DNA of 20,542 bases, from positions 1-20,542 of the forward strand of contig JBPCPI010000205.1 of the NCBI GenBank assembly GCA_050999295.1. The letters run 5' to 3'. The position numbers and the translations under genes are program-made. The notes beneath the pieces are model-generated. The model did no database searches and was not told where the DNA came from. It was given only the letters and a program-made list of their open reading frames with translations. Positions 14,155 through 20,542 of this stretch are shown in pieces (the first letter of the stretch is position 1; each line of letters starts with the position of its first letter). This DNA comes from JACCQS01 sp050999295. Its GTDB lineage: Bacteria > Actinomycetota > Actinomycetes > Mycobacteriales > Geodermatophilaceae.

Positions 14155-15375
14155 TCAGCGCCTGCGGATCTGCCGTCGCCGCAATAGTCCGGCCGACAGG
14201 GCGGCCGGAAGGACCAGGAGCACTGCGGCGGCAGCCAGAGTCGCGATCGGCGCAGCGCCCACTGTGTCCAGCCTCCCGTCCCCTAGAGACCCGCTGGCCA
14301 GCCACTGCGCTGCCCCCAGCGCGACGGCCAACGTCAGAGCTGCCGTTGCACCCCAACGCGCGCCCGCCAGTGGCCTGGTCTCGTCATCGAGTCGACGAGC
14401 CACGACCGCCCCCACCATCAGCCCACACAGGAGGGGGACTCCGAGTCCCAGGAGTGCTCCGAGCGGCACCGCCGGGCGATCGGGCAGGGCGGCGAACAAT
14501 GGCAGCCCGGGTACGACACCGAGGGTCACGCCAAAGGCCGAGATCGTGGTGCCCGATCCGATGGAAAAGCCCGGACCGACCAGGACCGCAATGGCATAGA
14601 GGGCGGCATTCGGGAGCAGCAACAAGCTGAGCACGAACAGGCCGATCCCGGCACTCCAGTCCGGCGCTACGCCCTCGACGAGGGCGGTGAACCCGGCCCG
14701 GTCCGCTGCGATCGCGACACCGAGAGTGCCGACTCCCGCGGCCACGAGGACGGCAGCGCCGGCCCCCACCCCGGCGACGATCGCCCGGGAGGGGAAGGGG
14801 GAGATGTCGTGGATCAGTCGGCCGTGACCAGCGGTGCGCAACAGACCGCCCAGGCCGGCCAGGAGGCTCAGCGACAGCAGACCGGGCAGGGTCGAGACGA
14901 AGCCGATGTCGGCGCCCGAAGTCGAGCCGGCCACGGTGAGTCCCATGCCGACCGCGGTGTAGGTCACGGCCAGGGCGGCCAGCACGACTGCCACCTGCGC
15001 CAGGCAATCTACGCGCGCGCGTCGGCCCGCCCAGCACGCGGCGCACCAGCAGCAGACCACCAGCAACGCTGTGAGTCCCAGGGGGGTGAGCGCGACGATG
15101 ATCCCGCCCGTTGTGACGTCGGCGCCGTGCCCCAACAACCAGGCCTGAGCAGACAGCCGCGCAGGCCCCAGGACTGAGCCCCCCACGGCCGGTTCGACGA
15201 TCCAAGCCAGGCCGATCAGGGCACCCAGAACGAGTAGACCGGCGGCAGCCGCCCCCAGGCCGGCAACTGCTCCGGCCACCAGCATGCCGGTGCCTGATCC
15301 CGTGGTCCGCGCGTGCGCCGACGGGGTCTCCGGTTGGGTCGGCGACGCCAGCCATCGGGTCAGCACGGAGGTCAC
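14155..15375 (-). CDS. perM: PerM/DUF6350-type polytopic membrane protein
   Basis: 406 residues with roughly nine or ten hydrophobic segments spread over the whole length, starting with a helix at about 31-60 (LVAGAVAGLGAAAAGLLVLGALIGLAWIV broken into two). The immediate position upstream of purN is the conserved place of the DUF6350 / PerM family (Rv0955 in M. tuberculosis), which is linked to cell division and persistence through FtsB stability in mycobacteria. The family call rests on topology, loop character (SIGSGTTISAFGVTLGVVPGLPLFAALPD is typical) and neighbours. Start GTG 15375 follows a GGTGGG. An ATG at 15386 runs out of frame into a stop. About 230 bp of non-coding sequence precedes it. 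Confidence 0.82.
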   Translation of the reverse strand: MTSVLTRWLASPTQPETPSAHARTTGSGTGMLVAGAVAGLGAAAAGLLVLGALIGLAWIVEPAVGGSVLGPARLSAQAWLLGHGADVTTGGIIVALTPLGLTALLVVCCWCAACWAGRRARVDCLAQVAVVLAALAVTYTAVGMGLTVAGSTSGADIGFVSTLPGLLSLSLLAGLGGLLRTAGHGRLIHDISPFPSRAIVAGVGAGAAVLVAAGVGTLGVAIAADRAGFTALVEGVAPDWSAGIGLFVLSLLLLPNAALYAIAVLVGPGFSIGSGTTISAFGVTLGVVPGLPLFAALPDRPAVPLGALLGLGVPLLCGLMVGAVVARRLDDETRPLAGARWGATAALTLAVALGAAQWLASGSLGDGRLDTVGAAPIATLAAAAVLLVLPAALSAGLLRRRQIRRR

Positions 15376-15486
15376 TTACCCACCATGCAAGGCATCGGAG
15401 CCGGTACGAGGCAGGCGCGCCGGGCGGCGAACTGTCAGAAAGCACTGACGGGATGGTAAGTCGAGGTGGTCATCGACTCAGTCATT

Positions 15487-15504
15487 CGCCTGCCTTGGCA
15501 GGCG
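15487..15504. terminator. GC-rich hairpin between two minus-strand genes
   Basis: CGCCTGCC-TT-GGCAGGCG is a perfect 8+8 bp inverted repeat in the 230-bp gap between the four-helix Gly/Pro/Gln-rich gene and the PerM-like gene. No T-run follows on either strand, but actinobacterial terminators often lack one. It may end the upstream transcript or be a leader element for perM-purN-purH. Confidence 0.4.
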
Positions 15505-15605
15505 TCACCGCGGCTCACTTCTTGACCCGCGCAAGCGCAGCCGGCGGTACGGTCGCCAGTACTTATTGGTCTGGACGGTTGATCGAGCGTCAGCTAGGCC
15601 CTTGT

Positions 15606-16697
15606 TCAGTGCTGTGTCGGTCCCCCACTTCCACCTGCGGGCGGGTTTGAACCGTACGGCGGTGGTGGTGTGGGGCTGGAACCGCTACCTGGAGCCTGCG
15701 AGGAGCCCCCGCCGGGAGACGGGGGCTGACCGTACCCGCCTGCTGCCTGCTGGCCGGGCTGTCCGTATCCAGCCTGCGGCTGCTGACCGGGCTGGCCGGG
15801 CTGTCCGTATCCGGCCTGCGGCTGCTGACCGGGCTGACCGGGCTGCCCGGGCTGCCCGGGCTGCCCGTAGCCACCGGGAGGCTGCTGCCCATAGGCCTGC
15901 TGCGATCCGCCCTGCGCGGCGTTCTGCTGCAGCTTGCTGAGTCCGCCCTTAAGCGACTTCTGTCCGCCCGCCTCGAGGAACGACATGACCACGCCCGCGT
16001 TGACCACCAGGAGTGCCAGCAGACCGAGCCAGAGGCCGAAGCTGGGCGCGAGCCCCTCGGTGGTCAGACCCTGGATGAAGTCGACCAGGAACAGAATGTC
16101 GGCGAGCAGGACGATCCCGGCAAGGATGAAGTGCATCGGGACCTGGCGCGGGATGACCCGCAGGATCTTGAGCACCACGGCGATGACGGCCAGCACGATC
16201 AGGATCGTGACGAAGGGTCCGGTGTCGGTGTCCCACCAGTTGAAGTTGATGTCGCTGGAAGAGCCGTAACTGGCCTCGCAGCTGGCCCTGGACTCGGCGG
16301 GTAGGGAGCCGCAGACCTCTTCGGCCGACGGGACGTCGATCGTGAACCAGGGTAGGAAGCTGAAGATCAAAAAGGCGAGCCCGCCGCCCAGGATCAACCA
16401 GTCCGGGAGCCGGACTGACTTGGGGTCGAAGCCGGCACCGCGAGCACCGCCGCCGCCCTGGCCTGGGTACTGGCCAGGAGCTCCGTACCCAGGCGGTTGC
16501 CCGGCTCCGTAACTTGGCTGGCCGGCGGGTACACCACCGGGCTGTTGGCCGTACCCGGGCTGGCCACCCTGCGCCGACTGCCCATAGCCCGGAGGCTGCT
16601 GGCCGGGGGGCTGCTGGCCGAAGCCCCCGGGCTGCGATCCACCAGGCTGTTGGCCGTACCCCCCTGGGGATCCGGGTCCGCTGCCAGGTGCAGTCAT
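15606..16697 (-). CDS. Four-helix membrane protein with Gly/Pro/Gln/Tyr-rich tails
   Basis: 363 residues. Residues 1-90 are low complexity (GYGQQPGG, PPGYGQ, GQPSYGAGQ) and presumably disordered. The core has predicted helices at about 100-120, 162-182, 187-207 and 220-242. The loop after helix 1 carries Cys129 and Cys140, possibly a disulfide outside the cell. Residues 257-363 are again Gln/Pro/Gly-rich, including a 14-residue tandem repeat. Position between sucD and the PerM-like gene matches Rv0954 of M. tuberculosis (34-kDa antigen homologue, DUF5336), also a proline-rich four-helix protein. I infer a functional counterpart but cannot claim sequence homology. ATG 16697 was chosen for the good AAGGAG 8 bp upstream; an in-frame GTG lies at 16706. 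Confidence 0.83.
   Translation of the reverse strand: MTAPGSGPGSPGGYGQQPGGSQPGGFGQQPPGQQPPGYGQSAQGGQPGYGQQPGGVPAGQPSYGAGQPPGYGAPGQYPGQGGGGARGAGFDPKSVRLPDWLILGGGLAFLIFSFLPWFTIDVPSAEEVCGSLPAESRASCEASYGSSSDINFNWWDTDTGPFVTILIVLAVIAVVLKILRVIPRQVPMHFILAGIVLLADILFLVDFIQGLTTEGLAPSFGLWLGLLALLVVNAGVVMSFLEAGGQKSLKGGLSKLQQNAAQGGSQQAYGQQPPGGYGQPGQPGQPGQPGQQPQAGYGQPGQPGQQPQAGYGQPGQQAAGGYGQPPSPGGGSSQAPGSGSSPTPPPPYGSNPPAGGSGGPTQH
15752..15835. repeat. Two tandem 42-bp units in the C-terminal coding region
   Basis: 15752-15793 and 15794-15835 differ at one base in the stretch compared (A/G near 15771). Each codes for one 14-residue unit YGQPGQPGQQPQAG in the minus-strand protein. Shorter 9-bp GGCTGCCCG repeats follow at about 15840-15866 (GQP/PGQ coding). 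Copy-number variation between strains is likely. Confidence 0.85.
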
Positions 16698-16798
16698 CGC
16701 TTCCACTCCTTCGCCTACGGCCGCAGGGTTGCGGCTGTGTTCTCGCTCATCATCTCAGTGCCGGTATCGCGTCTTGCTGCGGATCAGCATGCTGGGTA

Positions 16799-16825
16799 GG
16801 CGCGGCACGGGCAAGTGGCCGCGCC
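16799..16825 (-). terminator. Hairpin downstream of sucD
   Basis: GGCGCGGC (16799-16806) and GCCGCGCC (16818-16825) form a perfect 8-bp GC stem with an 11-base loop, starting 16 bp past the sucD stop on the minus strand. There is no T-run. It is a candidate terminator or attenuator separating sucCD from the next gene, which has its own well-placed ribosome-binding site. Confidence 0.5.
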
Positions 16826-16840
16826 GATCTGCGAAATTGC

Positions 16841-17728
16841 TCAACTGGAGATGTATCCCATCAGTTCTCGCATCAACTGCGCCGTTTCCGATGGGGTTTT
16901 TCCGACCCTTACTCCGGCCGTCTCGAGCGCCTCTTGCTTGGCCTGCGCCGTACCGGATGAGCCGGAGACTATCGCCCCTGCGTGGCCCATGGTCTTGCCT
17001 TCCGGGGCGGTGAACCCGGCGACGTAGCCGACGACCGGCTTGGTCAGGTTGGCGGCGATGTATTCCGCGGCCCGCTCCTCCGCGTCCCCGCCGATCTCGC
17101 CGATCATGACGATCGCCTCGGTGTCGGGATCGGCCTGGAAGGCCTCGAGGCAATCGATGTGGGTTGTCCCTATGACCGGGTCACCGCCGATGCCAACTGC
17201 GGTGGAGAAGCCGATGTCGCGAAGCTCGAACATCATCTGGTAGGTCAACGTCCCCGACTTGCTGACCAGGCCGATCCGGCCTGATCCGGCGATGTTGGCC
17301 GGGATGATGCCGGCATTGGAGCGGCCCGGTGAGATCACGCCGGGACAGTTGGGGCCGATGATCCGGGTGACTCCGCCCTGGGCGTGGGCCCAGAACGTGG
17401 TCGAGTCGTGCACCGGAATGCCCTCAGTGATGATGACGGCCAGTCCGATTCCCGCGTCAATGGCTTCGATCACCGCTGCCTTGGCGAATTTCGGCGGCAC
17501 GAAGATCACGGTGACATCGGCCGCCGTCTCGGCAATGGCCTCGGCCACGGAGTCGAATACCGGCAGAGCCCGACCGTCGAAGTCCGCGCTCTGCCCACCC
17601 TTTCCCGGAGTCACTCCACCCACGACGGCAGTCCCCGACGCGAGCATGCGGCGGGTGTGCTTGCTGCCCTCGGAGCCGGTCATCCCTTGCACGATGACCT
17701 TGCTGTTCTCGCTCAGGAAGATCGACAT
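16841..17728 (-). CDS. sucD: Succinate--CoA ligase, alpha subunit
   Basis: With SucC it converts succinyl-CoA, ADP or GDP and phosphate to succinate, CoA and NTP. 295 residues. CoA-binding Rossmann part: VIVQGMTGSEGSKHTRRM and GGVTPGKGGQ. Then IFVPPKFA, IIGPNCPGVISPG, GLVSKSGTLTYQ, and the phosphorylated His249 in TMGHAGAIVSG. All expected motifs are present. ATG 17728 is preceded by GAGGAG about 11 bp upstream. It lies 35 bp after sucC. Confidence 0.98.
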   Translation of the reverse strand: MSIFLSENSKVIVQGMTGSEGSKHTRRMLASGTAVVGGVTPGKGGQSADFDGRALPVFDSVAEAIAETAADVTVIFVPPKFAKAAVIEAIDAGIGLAVIITEGIPVHDSTTFWAHAQGGVTRIIGPNCPGVISPGRSNAGIIPANIAGSGRIGLVSKSGTLTYQMMFELRDIGFSTAVGIGGDPVIGTTHIDCLEAFQADPDTEAIVMIGEIGGDAEERAAEYIAANLTKPVVGYVAGFTAPEGKTMGHAGAIVSGSSGTAQAKQEALETAGVRVGKTPSETAQLMRELMGYISS

Positions 17729-17763
17729 GCGGTACGAGGCTCCTCTAGTCGGTTCAACCGAGC

Positions 17764-18927
17764 TCAGGCCGCTGCGAGCTCGGCGGCCCGCCTGGCTGCC
17801 CCGTCCATGGTGTCCCCCTGCTCGACGAGCGGATGCGCCGCGTCATCGAGAATCCGGCGGCCCTCCTCGACATTGTTGCCATCCAGCCGTACCACGATCG
17901 GCTTTGTCGCTGAATCCCCAAGCAGGCCAAGGGCTGCCACGATGCCATGGGCGACGGCATCACATGCGGTGATACCGCCGAAGACGTTGACGAAGACGCT
18001 ACGTACCGACGGATCGGAGAGAATGATGCCGAGCCCGTCGGCCATGACCTCAGCCGACGCGCCTCCGCCGATGTCGAGGAAGTTGGCCGGTTTCATGCCG
18101 CCGAAGTCCTCGCCGGCGTAGGCGACGACATCCAGGGTGGACATCACCAGTCCGGCCCCGTTGCCGATAATGCCGACCTGCCCGTCCAACTTCACGTAGT
18201 TGAGATCCTTGGCCTTGGCCTCCTGCTCGAGCGGGTCGGCCGCGGCGCTGTCCGCCAGGTCGGCATGCCCCGGATGCCGGAAAGCGGCGTTCTCATCGAG
18301 GCTGACCTTTCCGTCCAGCGCCAGGACCGCCCCGTCCGGGGTCTTGGCCAGCGGATTCACCTCGACCAGGGTCGCGTCCTCGCCGACGAATACCTTCCAT
18401 AGTGACACCGCGATCGCGGCCACCTGGTCGGCGATCTCGTCTGGGAACCGGGCTGCGCTGACGATCTCGCGGGCCACCGCCTCGTCGACGCCGGCAGCGG
18501 AATCGATCGGAACGCGGGCCAGGGCCTGCGGATCCTTGGCGGCCACCTCTTCGATCTCCACCCCGCCCTCGACCGACGCGATGCACAGAAAGCTGCGATT
18601 CGCGCGGTCCAGCAGATAGGAGAAGTAGTACTCCTCGGCGATGTCGCTGGCCTGGGCGATCAGGACCCGGTGCACGGTGTGGCCCTTGATGTCCATGCCC
18701 AGGATGTCGGCGGCGCGGGCCTCGGCGTCCTCCGGCGTGTCGGCAAGTTTCACCCCGCCCGCCTTCCCCCTCCCGCCGGTCTCGACCTGTGCCTTGACCA
18801 CGACTTGGCCACCGATGGAGGCGGCGATGTCGCGTGCCTGTTCGGGCGTCGTGGCCACCCCACCAGCCAGTACGGGTACCCCGTAGGAGTCGAAGACGTC
18901 ACGGGCCTGGTACTCGTAGAGGTCCAC
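17764..18927 (-). CDS. sucC: Succinate--CoA ligase, beta subunit
   Basis: ATP-grasp subunit of succinyl-CoA synthetase. 387 residues, typical. N-terminus MDLYEYQARDVFDSYGVPV (GTG start at 18927; little ribosome-binding site visible, perhaps coupled to the gene 23 bp upstream). Nucleotide-binding KAQVETGGRGKAGGVKLA at about 45-62, EYYFSYLLDRANRSFLCIAS, EVNPLAKTPDG (metal ligands), then the CoA-ligase domain with GNGAGLVMSTLDVV, PANFLDIGGGA and VNVFGGITACD. Nucleotide preference (ATP or GTP) cannot be judged here. Confidence 0.98.
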   Translation of the reverse strand: MDLYEYQARDVFDSYGVPVLAGGVATTPEQARDIAASIGGQVVVKAQVETGGRGKAGGVKLADTPEDAEARAADILGMDIKGHTVHRVLIAQASDIAEEYYFSYLLDRANRSFLCIASVEGGVEIEEVAAKDPQALARVPIDSAAGVDEAVAREIVSAARFPDEIADQVAAIAVSLWKVFVGEDATLVEVNPLAKTPDGAVLALDGKVSLDENAAFRHPGHADLADSAAADPLEQEAKAKDLNYVKLDGQVGIIGNGAGLVMSTLDVVAYAGEDFGGMKPANFLDIGGGASAEVMADGLGIILSDPSVRSVFVNVFGGITACDAVAHGIVAALGLLGDSATKPIVVRLDGNNVEEGRRILDDAAHPLVEQGDTMDGAARRAAELAAA

Positions 18928-18950
18928 GGAAGGCGACGATAGCGAAGCGG

Positions 18951-19355
18951 CTAGAGGGCCGGTGCGGTGACGTTCGTACGTACCCAGTCGACGATCTCGG
19001 TGGTCGTCGCACCGGGCGTGAAGATCTTCGCGACACCGAGTTCCTCGAGTTCGGGGATATCGGCATCGGGGATGATGCCGCCACCGAAGACCAGGACATC
19101 GGCTATCTCGCGTTCGCGGAACAGTTGGGTGAGCCGCCGGAACAGCGTCATGTGCGCCCCGGAGAGCACCGAGAGTCCGACCGCGTCGGCATCTTCCTGG
19201 ATCACGGTCTCCACGATCTGCTCCGGCGTCTGGTGCAGTCCGGTGTAGATCACTTCCATGCCGGCATCGCGTAGCGCACGGGCTACGAGCTTCGCACCAC
19301 GGTCGTGACCGTCGAGGCCGGGTTTGGCCACGACGACCCGGATCCGTTCACTCAT
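18951..19355 (-). CDS. Stand-alone cobalamin-binding subunit of an acyl-CoA mutase (IcmB-like)
   Basis: 134 residues consisting only of a B12-binding domain: KPGLDGHDRGAK gives the DxHxxG motif with the cobalt-ligand His17, VGLSVLSGAH the SxL motif, and VFGGGIIPD the GG motif. It strongly resembles Streptomyces IcmB (isobutyryl-CoA mutase small subunit), with YTGLHQTPEQIVE and IFTPGATTTEIV. It needs a separate catalytic large subunit, which is not in this window. It could equally serve a methylmalonyl-CoA mutase whose product, succinyl-CoA, is the substrate of SucCD encoded 23 bp downstream. ATG 19355 lies 10 bp after the upstream membrane gene; no B12 riboswitch fits in that gap. Confidence 0.92.
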   Translation of the reverse strand: MSERIRVVVAKPGLDGHDRGAKLVARALRDAGMEVIYTGLHQTPEQIVETVIQEDADAVGLSVLSGAHMTLFRRLTQLFREREIADVLVFGGGIIPDADIPELEELGVAKIFTPGATTTEIVDWVRTNVTAPAL

Positions 19356-19365
19356 GGGGCCGAGG

Positions 19366-20541
19366 TTATCCCCTCTTCAGAGCTCGGCGGCTGGCCGCAC
19401 GCATCGGAAGTCCGCGGCTGACCGGCCGTACCGGCGGGTGCCAGCGCAGGGCAAGCAGGGTCAGGGCGGCGTAAGCCAGGCCGGCAACGATCAAGGCGTA
19501 CCCGCCGATCGACAACTCGATCTCTTCCGAGCGCGCGGCTTCGACGACCCCGCGCGCGGCCTGCCCGATGACGTATCCGGTGAATGCAGCCAAGGCTCCC
19601 ACGACGGCCAAGCGCGGGCGCAGTGTCGTGGCATAGACGGAGAACAGGGCCAGGACCGCGCAGAGGAGCAGGCCGGCGGTCAGCGCCAGGCCGGGCCGGC
19701 CGAGCAGTCCGATTGCGCCCTCGACCGGGACAACGGTCTCCACCGGGCGAAGGTCCCCGGCGATCGGTTGCTGGGTGATGACTACCTGGTCCGGGATGCC
19801 GACCAGGGTGGCGCTGAGGGCAAGTACGGCGCCCACGCCGCTGACGGCGGCCAGACCACTGAGCAGCGGTCGACCGGGGTCAAGGCTCTCGCTGTCATCC
19901 ATCACCACCCTCGACCACAACCAGCCGACCGCGATTCCGGTGAGGACCAGCACACCCAAACCGGCCACGCCGACGTACCAACCGGCCAGCGGCTCGACCT
20001 CGCTGGTGAGCAGCCGCCGACCGGCGATGATCTCGAACCTGCCGCGGTCGGCGGCCCCGCTTGCCCAGTACAGCTCCCCGACCAACCCGGCAGCCGACAC
20101 TGCTGCCGCGACGCCCAGTGCCGCCAGGCCCAGGCGTGGGTACCTGGCAAGGACGACGCTGACTCCGGCAGCGACGATCACCAGTGGCCAGATCCAGGAC
20201 GCCAGGGTTGCCGCGAAGGAGTCCCCCAGGACGACTCGCTCCGCGCCCACGGCCAGATTCGGCAGCGGCACTGCGGCAACCAGCAGCAGGCCCCCGAGGA
20301 CTCCGAGTCCGCCGACCATCCGGCTGGCGCCCGGCACGGCGCCGAGAACGACCTCCCCTGCGGGTTCGCGACGGGTCGGCTTGCGCCGGACGTCCTGGGA
20401 GCTGCCCTTTTCCGTAGCCAGCCGGCGCAGGCTGGTTCCCGAGCTCCCGGCCTGTCCGGGCTTGGGGGGGTCCCCCCTGTTGGGGTTTTGGGCCCTCGTG
20501 GTTGTGGGAGCCCTTGTTGAAGTGGAGGCCTTGGCGGCCAT
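19366..20541 (-). CDS. Polytopic membrane protein of unknown function, start uncertain at window edge
   Basis: 391 residues from an ATG whose first base is the second-to-last base of the window, so the true start may lie outside. Residues 1-65 are Thr/Pro/Arg-rich, basic and probably cytoplasmic. About eight hydrophobic segments follow, near 76-97, 110-130, 137-156, 188-210, 226-248, 272-300, 308-328 and 345-362. The longest non-membrane loop (about 155-187, WASGAADRGRFEIIAGRRLLTSEVEP) and a second (about 245-275) may face outside. The C-terminus is very basic (RAASRRALKRG). No family recognised. It is 10 bp from the IcmB-like gene and probably co-transcribed with it and sucCD. Confidence 0.75.
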   Translation of the reverse strand: MAAKASTSTRAPTTTRAQNPNRGDPPKPGQAGSSGTSLRRLATEKGSSQDVRRKPTRREPAGEVVLGAVPGASRMVGGLGVLGGLLLVAAVPLPNLAVGAERVVLGDSFAATLASWIWPLVIVAAGVSVVLARYPRLGLAALGVAAAVSAAGLVGELYWASGAADRGRFEIIAGRRLLTSEVEPLAGWYVGVAGLGVLVLTGIAVGWLWSRVVMDDSESLDPGRPLLSGLAAVSGVGAVLALSATLVGIPDQVVITQQPIAGDLRPVETVVPVEGAIGLLGRPGLALTAGLLLCAVLALFSVYATTLRPRLAVVGALAAFTGYVIGQAARGVVEAARSEEIELSIGGYALIVAGLAYAALTLLALRWHPPVRPVSRGLPMRAASRRALKRG

Positions 20542-20542
20542 T

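Noticed and set aside
19356..19365. Cobalamin riboswitch upstream of the IcmB-like gene
   Set aside because: The gap to the upstream gene is only 10 bp; a riboswitch needs about 200 bases.
19324..20520. Long open frame on the plus strand opposite the last membrane protein
   Set aside because: Its product is Gly/Gln/Arg/Asp-rich as expected of an antisense frame; the minus strand gives clear membrane helices and tight operon spacing.

Overview
This window is 20.5 kb of high-GC, densely packed chromosome from an actinomycete (Actinomycetota). The call rests on gene content and order. A DUF3017 gene lies between folD and mdh, and purN-purH follows a PerM/DUF6350-type polytopic membrane protein with sucC-sucD just upstream, an order I recall from Streptomyces and partly from Mycobacterium tuberculosis (sucC, sucD, ..., Rv0954, perM, purN, purH). 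Other pointers are an MfpA-like pentapeptide protein, a Pat-type aminotransferase and an MSMEG_6728-type protein. Several genes use GTG starts. I cannot name the genus. No rRNA, tRNA or CRISPR array was seen, and no gene-free stretch exceeds about 300 bases.

Left part (1-4832): trpS (3' end cut off by the window edge), a small secreted lipoprotein, an aminotransferase gene (pat type) carrying one in-frame amber codon exactly at the Glu of its DEAY motif, galE, and a CorC/HlyC-type CNNM-CBS membrane protein whose stop codon interlocks with that of galE.

Accessory part (about 4967-7226): an alpha/beta hydrolase remnant ends just before the first of three near-identical 61-bp repeat modules. 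Each module holds two palindromes centred on CTCCGGAG, with centres exactly 42 bp apart, and all three lie in the same orientation. The modules bracket two genes: an MSMEG_6728/pyrimidine-dimer-glycosylase-like protein and a DUF559 (VSR-like nuclease fold) protein with an N-terminal AbiEi-like domain. Modules 1 and 3 are in convergent 3' gaps; module 2 is in the divergent promoter gap between the two genes. This is the most unusual part of the window.

Central carbon and one-carbon block (7242-10675, minus strand): icd, mdh, a DUF3017 membrane protein and folD are arranged as a likely operon in the order folD, DUF3017, mdh, icd. A small four-helix membrane protein (10831-11316) is divergent from folD.

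Right part (11332-20541, minus strand): nine genes run in one direction: a polytopic membrane protein, a stand-alone B12-binding mutase subunit, sucC, sucD, a Gly/Pro/Gln-rich four-helix membrane protein, a PerM/DUF6350 protein, purN, purH (ATGA-coupled) and an MfpA-like pentapeptide protein. Together with icd and mdh, the window supplies several TCA-cycle steps. FolD, PurN and PurH link the one-carbon pool to purine synthesis, since FolD makes the 10-formyl-THF that both Pur enzymes use.
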